A program made the translations under genes and the position numbers. Under the pieces are notes generated by a model. That model had not been told where the DNA came from, made no database searches, and was given only the letters and a program-made list of their open reading frames with translations. A stretch of 64,000 nt of DNA from Microvirga sp. SRT01 (GTDB taxonomy: Bacteria > Pseudomonadota > Alphaproteobacteria > Sphingomonadales > Sphingomonadaceae): contig JAGSNX010000005.1 in NCBI GenBank assembly GCA_018139225.1, forward strand, positions 248,001 to 312,000, given 5' to 3'. How positions within the stretch are numbered: position 1 is the first letter of the stretch; every line of letters begins with the position of its first letter. Positions 23,967-33,282 of this stretch are shown here, in pieces.

Positions 23967-26086
23967 GCCGCCTCCGCCAGCGGGATGCGCACGGGCCGGC
24001 TGCGCGCCGTCAGCGTATCGATGTCGACGATCAGCGCGACGCGGCCGTCGCCCAGGATGGTCGCACCGGCGACGCCGTCGATCTCCTGATAATTGGCCTC
24101 CAGGCTTTTCACGACCACCTGTCGCTGGTCGCGGATCGTGTCGACGAGCAGCGCCGCCTGGCCGTGATCGCCTTCGACGACGATCAGTACCGCCTTGGTC
24201 GGGTCGCGCTCCGCATCGGCGATGCCGAGATGGTCGGCGAGCGGGAACACCGGCACATAGGCTCCGCGCACGTCGAGCAGGGCGCCGTCGAGGCCGAACC
24301 GGTTCAGCGTCTCGCCGGTCGGGCGCAGGCTTTCGACGATATGGCTCAAAGGGATCACGAACGTCTGTTCGCCGATCGTGACGATCATCCCGTCCAGCAC
24401 CGCCAGCGTCAGCGGCAAACTGAGCGAGAAGCTCGACCCGACGCCTTCGCGCGACTGGATGCTGATGCGTCCGCCGAGCGCCTGGATGTTCTTGCGCACG
24501 ACATCCATGCCGACGCCGCGGCCGGAGACGTTGGAGATGGTGGCGGCGGTGGAGAAGCCGGGTGCGAAGATCAGGTTGTCGATCTCCTCGTCGGTCAGGA
24601 TCGCGTCGGGCAGGATGATGCCCCGCTCGATCGCCTTGGCGCGGACGCGGGCGCGGTTGATGCCCTGGCCGTCGTCGGACACGGTGATGACGATGCGGCC
24701 CGAATGATGCGCGGCGGACAGCCGCACGACCCCCTCCGGCGACTTGCCGGCGGCGATGCGACCCTCGGTCGATTCCAGCCCGTGATCGACGGCGTTGCGG
24801 ATCAGGTGGGTCAGCGGTTCGCCGATGCGCTCGACCACGGTCTTGTCGACCTCGGTCATCTCGCCCTCGACCTCCAGCCGGACGCGCTTGCCGACCTCCC
24901 CCTCGAGTTCGCGGATGATGCGCGGCACGCGGCTGAACACGGTCTTCATCGGCTGCGCGCGGATCGCCATCGTCGATTCCTGAAGATCGCGCGTCAGGTG
25001 TTCGAGATCGCTGAGTTCGGAAATACCGCCCATCTGGCATTCGGTCAGCCGCTGCGCGAGCATCGACTGGGTGATGACGAGTTCGCCGACGAGGTTCACC
25101 AGCCGGTCCAGCTTGTCGAGGTCGACGCGGATCGTCTGCGCGGCCGGGGGAACGGGGGCGCCCTTCGCCGCGGACTTCGGGTCGTCGATCGGTGGAGCGG
25201 CGGATGCGACCGGATCTGCGGCCGGGGCAGGCGTCGCGTCCGCGGCGTCGACCTGCACCGGATCGGTCGGCGTCGGCACCGGCGCGGTGGCGACGGCGTC
25301 GCGGGTCAACGCGATGGCGCAGGCGTCGGTGAACTCGAACACCGCGAGGATGTCCTCCTCGCTCGCCGTACCGGGCAGCGCGATGGTCCAGCCCAGATAC
25401 GCACAATCCGGATCGATCGCGTCGAGCGACGGCAGGGCCGTGACATCGCAGTCCACCACCGTACCACCCAGCATCGCCAGTTCGCGCAACAGCAGCAGCG
25501 GCTCCGCACCATGATCGAGCGCGTTGGCGGTAGGCCGGTAGACGAGCTTCCAGCCCGCCGGCGCGTCCGCTTCGACGCCCGGTACGGCCGGCGGCGAGAC
25601 GTCGCCGAGCATCGCCATGAGGTCGTCGAAATCATCGCCGACCGTGGCGGCCGGTTCGGAAACGGTCGCGGCAGGCCCAGCAGGCCCAACACGCGCTGTC
25701 ACCGTGGAGCCACCACCCGCGGCCGCTTCCAGCCGGGCGAGCATCGCGGCGTCGGCGGGAACCGCGCTGTTGTCGCGCGCCGCCGCGACATGGTCGGACA
25801 GCATATCGAACGCGCCGATGACGATGTCGAGCAGGGCGGGCGTCAGATCGAGGCTGCCGTTGCGGATCAGGTCGAGCAGCGTCTCGTAATGATGGGTATA
25901 GGCTTGCAGCCGTTCGTGCCCGAACGCGCCGGCGCCGCCCTTGATCGAGTGGACGCAGCGGAACACGCCGTTGATCGTCTCCGCATCGTGATCGCCGTCG
26001 CGAAGGATCGCGAAGGCGGCTTCCATGCCGGCGAGACCTTCGTCGCACTCCTGGAAGAACATCTGCTGGATGGCATTGAGGTCCAC
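23963..26086 (-). CDS. cheA: Chemotaxis histidine kinase CheA
   Basis: This 707-residue protein has the CheA order. An Hpt domain carries phospho-His46 in RCVHSIKGGAGAFGH. A linker and an intermediate domain (about 170-260) precede an Ala/Pro-rich spacer. The dimerisation helix pair follows (RVDLDKLDRLVNLVGELV). The ATPase domain has an N-box HLIRNAVDHGLES, a DDGQGIN G1 box and GRGVGMDVVRKN, and the C-terminal CheW-like domain completes it. It phosphorylates CheY and the CheB proteins. It starts 15 bp after the STAS gene. Confidence 0.94.
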   Translation of the reverse strand: MDLNAIQQMFFQECDEGLAGMEAAFAILRDGDHDAETINGVFRCVHSIKGGAGAFGHERLQAYTHHYETLLDLIRNGSLDLTPALLDIVIGAFDMLSDHVAAARDNSAVPADAAMLARLEAAAGGGSTVTARVGPAGPAATVSEPAATVGDDFDDLMAMLGDVSPPAVPGVEADAPAGWKLVYRPTANALDHGAEPLLLLRELAMLGGTVVDCDVTALPSLDAIDPDCAYLGWTIALPGTASEEDILAVFEFTDACAIALTRDAVATAPVPTPTDPVQVDAADATPAPAADPVASAAPPIDDPKSAAKGAPVPPAAQTIRVDLDKLDRLVNLVGELVITQSMLAQRLTECQMGGISELSDLEHLTRDLQESTMAIRAQPMKTVFSRVPRIIRELEGEVGKRVRLEVEGEMTEVDKTVVERIGEPLTHLIRNAVDHGLESTEGRIAAGKSPEGVVRLSAAHHSGRIVITVSDDGQGINRARVRAKAIERGIILPDAILTDEEIDNLIFAPGFSTAATISNVSGRGVGMDVVRKNIQALGGRISIQSREGVGSSFSLSLPLTLAVLDGMIVTIGEQTFVIPLSHIVESLRPTGETLNRFGLDGALLDVRGAYVPVFPLADHLGIADAERDPTKAVLIVVEGDHGQAALLVDTIRDQRQVVVKSLEANYQEIDGVAGATILGDGRVALIVDIDTLTARSRPVRIPLAEAA

Positions 26087-26101
26087 GGGAACGCTCCTGG
26101 T

Positions 26102-26419
26102 TCAGGCGGTGACGGGGACGTGATGCCCCGTGGCGGCGGCGGGAGCGTCATGCCCCGCCAGCGGCACGAGGGTGTCGAGACCGGCGAGCGCGATCATGGC
26201 GGTCAGCGGCGGGCCGGCCGGATCGATCCGGAACACGGTACCCCCCTGCGCTGCGGCGGAGCCCGCTGCCGCCAGCACCTGAAGACAGGCGAGGCCCGCC
26301 CGTTCGACGCCGCTGCCGTCGATCAGCAGCGGTTCCGCCCCGCCAAGCGCCTGTTTCAGCGCCTGCCGCAGCGGTCCTGCGGCGGGGGTGTCGAGTATTG
26401 TGGCGAGGGTCATGGGCAT
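26102..26419 (-). CDS. STAS-domain protein in the chemotaxis operon
   Basis: This 105-residue protein resembles single STAS domains (anti-sigma antagonist fold). It has LATILDTPAAGPLRQALKQAL, then EPLLIDGSGVERAGLACLQVL, where the STAS phospho-serine region and following helix are expected, and a GTVFRID strand. Small STAS proteins are common between mcp and cheA in alphaproteobacterial chemotaxis operons, but their role is poorly known. The ATG at 26419 has GGAG 7 bp upstream; an alternative ATG lies two codons downstream. Confidence 0.7.
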   Translation of the reverse strand: MPMTLATILDTPAAGPLRQALKQALGGAEPLLIDGSGVERAGLACLQVLAAAGSAAAQGGTVFRIDPAGPPLTAMIALAGLDTLVPLAGHDAPAAATGHHVPVTA

Positions 26420-26462
26420 GCGACGGCTCCAGGTCGAGCGAAGTGAAGGCAGGCGGGGTTGG

Positions 26463-27902
26463 TCAGAATTCCGACCAGTCGCTCTCCGCCGCCACCGCCG
26501 CATTGCCACCGCCTGCCGAACGCCGCCGGACGGTGCTCCGGGCGATCTCGCGCCCGGCCTGTGCCGCGCGGGCCTGCAAGGTGTGGACGACGGGTACGCT
26601 GGACGGAGCCGCGACCGACCGGGGCGCACCGCCGAGCGTGAAGCGCGCGACTTCGCGGGCCAGCTGATCCGCCTCTTCCGCCAGGCTGCGGGCTGCCGCC
26701 GTCGCTTCCTCGACCATCGCCGCATTCTGCTGCGTGACGCCGTCCATCTCCGACACTGCGGTGTTGACCTGCTGAAGCCCTGTGGCCTGCTGTTCCGCGG
26801 ACGTCGCGATCGTGCCGACCAGCACACTGATCTCGCCGATCCGGCCGATGATCCGCTGCAGGGCCTTGCCCGTCTCGCTGACCAGTTCCACGCCGACCTC
26901 GACCTGTTCGGACGAGGCCATGATCTTGGCCTTCACGTCCTTCGCGGCGTCGGCCGAGCGCTGGGCGAGCGCCCGGACTTCGGACGCCACGACCGCGAAG
27001 CCGCGACCAGCATCGCCGGCACGCGCCGCCTCGACGCCGGCGTTCAGCGCCAGCAGGTTGGTCTGGAATGCGATACCGTCGATGACGCTGATGATCTCGC
27101 TGATCTCCGCGGAGGCGCGCTCGATCCCGCTCATCGCCTCGACCGCGCGGCGGACCACGTCGCCCGACTGCTCGGCCTCGGTCCGGGCTTCGCCGACGAC
27201 GGCATTGGCGCGGATCGCGCCGGCGGCGGTTTCGCGTACCGTGCCGGTGATCTCGTCCATCGCCGCGGCGGTTTCCTCCAGGCTGGCCGCCTGCTGCTCG
27301 GTGCGCTGAGACAGGTCGTCCGACGCTTGCCGGATATCGCTGGCACCGTTGTTGATGCCGCTGCTCGCATCGCTGACCGCCGTCAGTGCCGCCCCTACGG
27401 CGTCCATCGCGCGATTATAGTCGATCCGCAGCCCTTCGTAATCGGCCGGGAAAGGTTCGACGATCCGGTGGCTGAGATCGCTGATCGCCACCCTCGCCAA
27501 TCCGGTGCCGAGCGCACCGACGACCAGTTCCTGTGCCTTGCCCGCCGCCTGGACCGCCTCGCCGTTCTGGCGAAACACTTCCATCGCGCGGGTCATGCGA
27601 CCGACGCAGTCGGTGAATTCCGTATGCGCGATCGGCGAGATGAGGTCGCCCGCGGCCAACCCCTCCATCCGCACCACCGTGCCGACATAGGGGTCGCAGA
27701 TCAGACGCTTGGCGGAGATCGCGACGATCGCCACCATCATCAGCGCGGCCGTGGCCGTACCCAGCAGCACGGTCGAGCTCTGCGCCCCGGTCAACGCCAG
27801 TGCCGTCGTCGCGACCGGTATCGCGGCCAGCGTGACATAGGTGACGAACAACACGTCGAACTTGCGGCGGATCGGTGCGTCGGCGCGGAACCAGGCGATC
27901 AT
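26463..27902 (-). CDS. Methyl-accepting chemotaxis protein with minimal periplasmic part
   Basis: This 479-residue receptor has two membrane segments close together (about residues 17-39 and 44-64), so almost no periplasmic sensor domain. A HAMP-like and linker region follows. The signalling domain carries the hairpin tip EISVIDGIAFQTNLLALNAGVEAARAGDAGRGF split over residues 275-305. The C-terminus ends DWSEF, which fits the xWxxF pentapeptide that tethers CheR and CheB. It is the first gene of the chemotaxis operon. Lacking an outside domain, it may sense a cytoplasmic or membrane-energy signal. Confidence 0.92.
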   Translation of the reverse strand: MIAWFRADAPIRRKFDVLFVTYVTLAAIPVATTALALTGAQSSTVLLGTATAALMMVAIVAISAKRLICDPYVGTVVRMEGLAAGDLISPIAHTEFTDCVGRMTRAMEVFRQNGEAVQAAGKAQELVVGALGTGLARVAISDLSHRIVEPFPADYEGLRIDYNRAMDAVGAALTAVSDASSGINNGASDIRQASDDLSQRTEQQAASLEETAAAMDEITGTVRETAAGAIRANAVVGEARTEAEQSGDVVRRAVEAMSGIERASAEISEIISVIDGIAFQTNLLALNAGVEAARAGDAGRGFAVVASEVRALAQRSADAAKDVKAKIMASSEQVEVGVELVSETGKALQRIIGRIGEISVLVGTIATSAEQQATGLQQVNTAVSEMDGVTQQNAAMVEEATAAARSLAEEADQLAREVARFTLGGAPRSVAAPSSVPVVHTLQARAAQAGREIARSTVRRRSAGGGNAAVAAESDWSEF

Positions 27903-28361
27903 CTGAACATCTCCTTGATCTGGAGCGACCCGGTGCAGAACGTCAGCAACCGGGAGGCTTATTCTCGCGATCTGATTAGTGGCAGCGGTGCTAACGAATG
28001 CTTAATTCGCAAGTTACTTTCAGGTGTGCAACCAAAGGGTAGCCTTATCATCGGCTTAGCTGGCGTGCGCGGAGGCTGGGATTGGCTGCTTCCGTCGTGA
28101 CGGCCGGTCGGGGCGCAAACGAGCGAGTCGCCTCGTGCAGGATGGAGGTCTCTGGCCGCCGTGCCGACGCACGTCCGCGTCCCCGGTCATCAACGACACG
28201 CCGCGGGGTTATTCCACCGACGAAAATTACGCGGCGAACTTTTTGCTCCGCATCATTCAAAAAGGGGCTTTCGAATGGTTAAGATACTGTTAACATAGCT
28301 CTTATCGGGCCGAAGCGGGAATAAATGCTGCAACGCCCATAGGTTGGATAAGGGGAAAGTC
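27903..28361. other. Divergent intergenic region with no gene seen
   Basis: This 459-bp region separates the chemotaxis operon from the metalloprotease gene and must contain both promoters. It is less GC-rich near 28200-28300. A small palindrome TGTTAACA occurs at 28288-28295, 67 bp before the protease start. No convincing small gene or RNA was recognised. Confidence 0.5.
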
Positions 28362-29624
28362 GTGATCCGTAAGCTACTCGTCGGCGCCGCCATGGCGACC
28401 GCATTCGTGGGCGGCCAAGCCCAGGCCGTGACGTTCAATCTCGTGAATACGGGTGGAGCGGAAGTCGGCACGCAGGCTCGTCTCGGTTTCGACATCGCCG
28501 CCGCCTATTGGTCGTCGGTCCTGACCAACGACTCCGTCGTCAACCTCAACATCGGCTTCCAGTCGCTCGCCTCCGGCGTGCTGGGGTCCACCGGCAGCAC
28601 GCGGGCCGATGTCCGCCTGTCGACGGTGCAGAACGCGCTGCGCAACACCGGAACGTCCGCGCTCGATCGTCAGGCGATGTCGGTGCTGGACAGCCAGATC
28701 ACCAACGGTGCGATCTCCGCGATCACCAACGGCCCCGGCGCCGCGAACGGCAACGGCGTGAACACGGCGACGCTGGAATGGGATAACGACGGCAGCGAGA
28801 ACAACCGTTACATCTATGGCAACACCTCGCTCTATCGCGCGATGGGCCTGACGACGGACGAGTATCAAAACACCAGCTTCGCCGACGTGTCCGACGGGTC
28901 GGTGACGTTCAGCTCCAACTTCTCGTTCGACTTCGATCCGACCGACGGCCTGACGGCCAATTCGTTCGACTTCATCGGCGTCGCCGTGCACGAGATCGGT
29001 CACGCGCTGGGCTTCGTCAGCGGTGTCGACCTGTACGACGTCTATGGCGGCCCGAACGGCCCGTCGGCCGCCAGCGGCCGGACCTTCTCGTTCGACAATC
29101 CGGGCGGCGGCCTGATGTCGGTCCTCGACCTGTTCCGCTACAGCGCCGACGTTCGCGGCGTCGCGCCGGGCAGTGGCCCAGCGCTCGACTGGTCGGTGAC
29201 CAACGCGAACACCATCGCGCTCGGCGGCAACCCGTACTTCTCGATCGACGGCGGCGCGACGCAGTTGTTCGGCGATTCTCGCTACTCGACCGGCCGCTAC
29301 AATGGCGATGGTCAGCAGGCGTCGCACTGGAAGGACAAGGGCGGCTGCACCGGCCAGATCGGCATCATGGACCCGAACTTCTGCCGCCAGCAGGACGGCG
29401 AAGTGACGGCCAGCGATCTCGCCGCGTTCGACGCGATGGGGTGGAACATCAACTTCGACGTGCTCCGCAACCCCGGCTATCTCGCCACCACCGCCGACAT
29501 GTACCGCGCCTTCAACAGCGCGGTGCCGGAACCGTCAACCTGGGCGATGATGATCGGCGGGTTCGGCATCGTCGGCGGTGCGATGCGCCGCCGCCGGTCC
29601 ACGACGACGGTCACGTTCGCCTGA
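28362..29624 (+). CDS. Secreted NF038122-type metalloprotease with PEPxxWA-CTERM sorting signal
   Basis: This 420-residue protein starts at GTG with AGGGGA just upstream and has a signal peptide ending GGQAQA. The zinc motif is HEIGHALGFVSGVD (His210, Glu211, His214), a metzincin-like form in which the usual third histidine position is serine and an Asp223 follows. The C-terminus has VPEPSTWAMMIGGFGIVGGA followed by RRRR, the PEPxxWA-CTERM signal of sphingomonads. This signal is removed by an exosortase system when the protein is sorted to the surface. No exosortase gene is in the window. It is probably an extracellular or cell-surface protease. Confidence 0.88.
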   Translation: MIRKLLVGAAMATAFVGGQAQAVTFNLVNTGGAEVGTQARLGFDIAAAYWSSVLTNDSVVNLNIGFQSLASGVLGSTGSTRADVRLSTVQNALRNTGTSALDRQAMSVLDSQITNGAISAITNGPGAANGNGVNTATLEWDNDGSENNRYIYGNTSLYRAMGLTTDEYQNTSFADVSDGSVTFSSNFSFDFDPTDGLTANSFDFIGVAVHEIGHALGFVSGVDLYDVYGGPNGPSAASGRTFSFDNPGGGLMSVLDLFRYSADVRGVAPGSGPALDWSVTNANTIALGGNPYFSIDGGATQLFGDSRYSTGRYNGDGQQASHWKDKGGCTGQIGIMDPNFCRQQDGEVTASDLAAFDAMGWNINFDVLRNPGYLATTADMYRAFNSAVPEPSTWAMMIGGFGIVGGAMRRRRSTTTVTFA

Positions 29625-29640
29625 TCTGAGCGAAACCTGA

Positions 29641-29681
29641 AAAAAGCCGTCGATCGCCCGATGCGATCGGCGGCTTTTTTC
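29641..29681. terminator. Bidirectional Rho-independent terminator
   Basis: An inverted repeat AAAAAAGCCGTCGATCG / CGATCGGCGGCTTTTTT with a 7-nt loop and one G-T wobble gives a strong hairpin with a U-run in either direction. It lies 17 bp after the metalloprotease stop. Confidence 0.92.
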
Positions 29682-29742
29682 ATGCGCGGCGACAAGGCGC
29701 TTGCACGGCTTGGCGCTCGTCGTTAGGCGCGCAGCTTCCAAA

Positions 29743-29819
29743 GCGCCCGTAGCTCAGCTGGATAGAGCATCAGACTACGAATCTGAGGGTCGGACGTTCG
29801 AATCGTTCCGGGCGCACCA
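29743..29819 (+). tRNA. tRNA-Arg (anticodon ACG)
   Basis: The acceptor stem GCGCCCG pairs with CGGGCGC. The anticodon stem TCAGA/TCTGA encloses the loop CTACGAA with anticodon ACG. The T arm contains TTCGAAT, and the 3' ACCA is encoded. ACG is normally modified to ICG and reads CGU, CGC and CGA arginine codons. Confidence 0.95.
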
Positions 29820-30096
29820 CTTCCCTTTGAAGCATAAATCGGCTCGTTAAGCAGGCATGTCGCCAGCGGCGGCGAGTTCATCGATCACGTCCCGATCGCC
29901 GGTCTGCGCGGCCCAGATCGGTCGGACCCGTAACCGGACCATCACGACCCTTTTCCCGCTCCCCGGCTTCGGACGCTCATCTATGGATTTTCGGCGTCCC
30001 GACCATCGGTCGGTATCCGAAATTCAAAGCGGCAGAAGATAGCGGCCGGCTCTTTCCGTGAATGAACCGGATGATGAGCGAGGAGAGGGAGTTCGC

Positions 30097-30333
30097 ATGA
30101 CCGACCCGAGGGCCACGACGCTTTCCCTGCTCGCGCGCCGGGAATCGGACGCGACCATCTGCCCGAGTGAGGTGGCACGGGCGATCGCATCGGATTGGCG
30201 CAGCGCAATGCCCGCGGTTCACGCCGCGATCGATGGGCTGGTGCATGACGGGCTGGTGCGGCTGAGCTGGAAGGGACGATCGATGGCGACGCGGTCAGGA
30301 CCGTACAGGATCGGCCGTCGCGGCGACGATTGA
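30097..30333 (+). CDS. DUF3253 family protein
   Basis: This 78-residue cytoplasmic protein has TTLSLLARRESDATICPSEVARAI, then DWRSAMPAVHAAIDGLVHDGLVRLS and a basic KGRSM tail. This is the usual DUF3253 layout, which resembles a small winged-helix fold. The ATG at 30097 has GAGGAGAGGGAG upstream. The biological role of the family is unknown. It is a monocistronic gene between the tRNA and the antiporter region. Confidence 0.75.
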   Translation: MTDPRATTLSLLARRESDATICPSEVARAIASDWRSAMPAVHAAIDGLVHDGLVRLSWKGRSMATRSGPYRIGRRGDD

Positions 30334-30379
30334 CCCCCGCCCCCTCCCATGTCCGTCGCCGCTCCGCTATCGCGCGGCA

Positions 30380-30634
30380 ATGGCGAGGAAGAAGCGCTAC
30401 CTGACCGCGACGATGGCCGACGGTTATGTGAAGACGATCGGCCCAACTGCCGCGCCGTTCACGCATTACTGGCGGATCGTCGCGCATCTGCACGACGGCA
30501 AGACCGAAATATTCTGGGGTCACGCCACCTCCAGAAAGGAGGCTGCCGGCAAGGAGGCACTGACAGCACAGGCGGCCCGCCGGCACGGGTGGAAGCGGTT
30601 CGACTTCGAAGTCGTCGAACTCACCGAACACTGA
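30380..30634 (+). CDS. Small hypothetical protein
   Basis: This 84-residue frame encodes a basic protein with a plausible globular composition (TIGPTAAPFTHYWRIVAHLH, EIFWGHATSRKEAAGKEAL). It contains no signal peptide, membrane segment or recognised domain. No good ribosome site is visible before the ATG. It lies 46 bp after the DUF3253 gene and could be expressed with it. It may be real, but the evidence is only the amino-acid composition. Confidence 0.45.
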   Translation: MARKKRYLTATMADGYVKTIGPTAAPFTHYWRIVAHLHDGKTEIFWGHATSRKEAAGKEALTAQAARRHGWKRFDFEVVELTEH

Positions 30635-30793
30635 CTTCCCCGCCCTGCTGGCAGTTCGATGCGGGCGGCAAGCCGACGCCTGGACCTTCAGGTTGAACTC
30701 GCCGGACCCGTTCAGGCATGTTCGGAAGATTGCGGAAGGCGCGGAGCGGCCGAATAGCGGCGAATGCGACCACCAAGGGGGGGGCTACCACCG

Positions 30794-32389
30794 TCAGCCG
30801 CTTGTTGATCCCTTCGCGGCCGCCGCGGCGAGTTCCTCGAGGTCGAGGTCATGTTCGAGGTCGTGGAGCGTCTCGTCGTCGACACGCCCGGCGCGGTGCA
30901 GGCGGACCAGCTCAGCGCGGCCGGCCCTGACCGCGGCGATGATGACGTCGAAATGGCTGGCTATCGCCTCGTTGCGCTCGTCCGCCGTGCCTTCGAACGC
31001 ATCCGCTGCCGTCGCGCGGGTCCGGTACCGGCGCAACAATTGTGGGTGGATGATCGTACCATCGGCCGCCACCGCCTCGCGCTCCACGGCGGCCAGCTGC
31101 GCCCGGAACAGCATCGTCTCGGCGGCATGAAGATCGAGCGGCGGTCGCGTGCTGGCGTCTTCGGATGGCTTCACCCACCGAATGACCCAGCCGAGCGACG
31201 TGCCCTGCACCAGCACGGTTACCAGGATCACTGTGAAGGCGGTGACGAGCATCAGGTCCCGCGCCGGCATGGTTTCGGGCAACGAGAGCGCGACGGCCAG
31301 CGTGACCACGCCGCGCATCCCCGCCCAGCTCATCACGACCGCCGCGCGCGGCCCAAGCGGTTGCTGCCGTGTCCAACCCATGCGGCGAACGGCCGCGACG
31401 CCGGCATCGACGCCGAAAACCCACAGGAAGCGCGCGACGACGACCGCCGCGACGATGAGCAGCACGGGTTGTGCCATCGTGTCCACCACCGTGCCGAGTC
31501 CGCCGACACGGTCCAGCAATCCCCGGAGCGACAGGCCGATCAGCAGAAAGACGGCGGCTTCGAGCAGGAACACCAGCACCTGCCAGAACGCCAGCGCCCG
31601 GATGCGGACGCGCGCGTTGAAGACGACGTGCTGATACCAGCCGCAGGTCAGGCCCGCGGTAACGACCGCGATGACGCCGGAGACGTGCAGCAGCTCGCCC
31701 GCGATATAGGCGCTCCAGCAGACCAGCACGGTGGCCGCGATCATCAACGTGTCGTCGCCCAACCGGCGAAGCAGGACCACCCATAGCCCGCCGATGGCCG
31801 CTCCCACCGCGATACCGCCCGCGACCAGCAGGAAGAAGGTGCCGGTCGCCGCACCCGGATGGAAGCTGCCGGTCAGCACCGCCGCCACCGCAAACCGGAA
31901 CAGGACGAGCCCGGCGGCATCGTTCAACAGGCTTTCGCCTTCGAGCAGCGTCGTCAGCCGACGCGGCAGTTTGACCCGCTGCAGAACGGCGCGGGCTGAT
32001 ACGGCGTCAGGCGGCGACAGGATTGCACCCAGGGCAACGCAGGCAGCCCAGGGCAACTGGGGCATCAGCAGCCTGGTCACGATCGCCACGATCGCGGTGG
32101 TGAAGAAGACCGCGCCAACCGCCAGCGACAGAATGCCGGCCATGTGCCGTCGGAACGGCGCGATGGCGGTGAACCACGCGCCGTCCATCAACAGGGGCGG
32201 GAGAAAGAGGACAAGAACCAGTTCCGGATCGATCGCGATGCCCTGCACGCCGGGCACGAAGGCCACCGCGCACCCACCGACGATCAGCGCGGCTGCGGGC
32301 GGCAGGGACAGGCGACGGGCCAGATAGTGAAGTCCCAGCACCACCAGGAACATGCCGATGATCAGCTCGAAATTCGCCGCTGGATGCAC
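30794..32389 (-). CDS. CPA1-family Na+/H+ antiporter
   Basis: This 531-residue membrane protein has about 12 hydrophobic segments. The CPA1/NhaP ion-site motifs are present: GAILSPPDAVSARAVLQ and EGESLLNDAAGLVLF with the Asn-Asp pair, and the late MSWAGMRGVVTLAVALSLP segment. The last ~120 residues are hydrophilic and helical and should be cytoplasmic. It exchanges sodium or potassium for protons and helps pH and salt homeostasis. It stands alone on the minus strand. Confidence 0.9.
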   Translation of the reverse strand: MHPAANFELIIGMFLVVLGLHYLARRLSLPPAAALIVGGCAVAFVPGVQGIAIDPELVLVLFLPPLLMDGAWFTAIAPFRRHMAGILSLAVGAVFFTTAIVAIVTRLLMPQLPWAACVALGAILSPPDAVSARAVLQRVKLPRRLTTLLEGESLLNDAAGLVLFRFAVAAVLTGSFHPGAATGTFFLLVAGGIAVGAAIGGLWVVLLRRLGDDTLMIAATVLVCWSAYIAGELLHVSGVIAVVTAGLTCGWYQHVVFNARVRIRALAFWQVLVFLLEAAVFLLIGLSLRGLLDRVGGLGTVVDTMAQPVLLIVAAVVVARFLWVFGVDAGVAAVRRMGWTRQQPLGPRAAVVMSWAGMRGVVTLAVALSLPETMPARDLMLVTAFTVILVTVLVQGTSLGWVIRWVKPSEDASTRPPLDLHAAETMLFRAQLAAVEREAVAADGTIIHPQLLRRYRTRATAADAFEGTADERNEAIASHFDVIIAAVRAGRAELVRLHRAGRVDDETLHDLEHDLDLEELAAAAAKGSTSG

Positions 32390-32558
32390 GAAGCCGCCCT
32401 TTTCCTGCTCGTCCGATCGTCCTGTGCAATTTGCCCCCCTCCATCGTCAACGTGAGCGCGGAGCATATCGGGGCAGATTGCGCATCTCGTGATCGCGACA
32501 TGTGAGCCGGTGCGACGGGCGCAAGCTCGCCATCCACCAGAACCGAAGGTCCATTCCT

Positions 32559-33212
32559 CTACTGTTTCTGGGTCGGCTCCGACATGCTCACGCGGTTCCG
32601 GACGCTCGGGCGCTCCTGCATGCGTGCATACCAGGCGAGCAGCGCCGTGCAGTCGCCGGGTATCGGCAGATCGACGAGCCCGGCGAAGATGAGACCTCCG
32701 ATCACCGTGATATCGGCCATGGAGAACGTCTCCCCGGCGACGTAGGGCTGGTCCTGAAGAACGCCATCGAAATACTGCATGCCGCGAATGGCCTTATCGC
32801 GCTGCCGGAACCCCCATTCGGCGTTCTGGTAGAGCTCGACATTGGGACCAAGCCCCGGCGTCGCGTGGTGGAAATAGACGCTGACGGCGTCCAGCAACTC
32901 GATCTCTGCTCGCTTGCTCATCATGTGGATCACGCCTTTGTCGCGCGCCGACCCGCCGGTCAGGGTGGGAACGCCATCAAGCGCGTCGAGATATTCGGTG
33001 ATTGCGGTGCATTCCGCGATCAAGGTTCCGTCGTCGAGTTCAAGCACGGGGAGCGTGCCGGAATAGTTCTTGGCGAGAAACGCCGGCGTCTTGTGCTCGC
33101 CCTTCCAGAGATCGACGGAGACGAACTCGACCTCGGACCCCAGCGTCTTCTCCGCGAGGGCGATGCGGACTCGCGCGGGGTAAGGCCCGGTAGGCCAATC
33201 ATATATTTTCAT
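32559..33212 (-). CDS. Glutathione S-transferase family protein
   Basis: This 217-residue protein has an N-terminal thioredoxin-fold domain (KIYDWPTGPYPARVRIALAEK, then GTLPVLELDDGTLIAECTAI with the cis-proline and the Glu-Cys/Ser glutathione-binding turn). A helical C-terminal domain ends YVAGETFSMADITVIGGL, the N-capping Asp motif of GSTs. The ATG at 33212 has AGGAGA 5 bp upstream. It is divergent from a TetR-type gene, and two matching operator sequences lie in between, so it is probably induced by a compound sensed by that regulator. Confidence 0.9.
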   Translation of the reverse strand: MKIYDWPTGPYPARVRIALAEKTLGSEVEFVSVDLWKGEHKTPAFLAKNYSGTLPVLELDDGTLIAECTAITEYLDALDGVPTLTGGSARDKGVIHMMSKRAEIELLDAVSVYFHHATPGLGPNVELYQNAEWGFRQRDKAIRGMQYFDGVLQDQPYVAGETFSMADITVIGGLIFAGLVDLPIPGDCTALLAWYARMQERPSVRNRVSMSEPTQKQ

Positions 33213-33229
33213 GCTATCTCCTATCATCT

Positions 33230-33247
33230 ACCTGCCAGTTGATAGGT
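33230..33247. promoter_or_regulatory. TetR-type operator, proximal to the GST gene
   Basis: ACCTGCCAGTTGATAGGT matches the second copy at 33283-33300 at 15 of 18 bases and has dyad symmetry ACCT...AGGT. It starts 18 bp upstream of the GST start codon, where a bound repressor would block transcription. Confidence 0.65.
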
Positions 33248-33282
33248 TCGCCTACGACTTTCATTCTCGTCGAGCAAGGCCT

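Noticed and set aside
23967..25406. 480-codon upstream extension of the cheR frame
   Set aside because: It lies inside cheA in another frame. CheR begins at the ATG overlapping the cheA stop.
29743..30096. tRNA-Arg as attachment site of a genomic island
   Set aside because: No integrase gene and no repeat of the tRNA 3' end were found downstream within the window.
33198..33205. Half site ATCATAT before the GST gene as a fourth copy of the 17-bp operator
   Set aside because: Only one half is present; the other half does not match.
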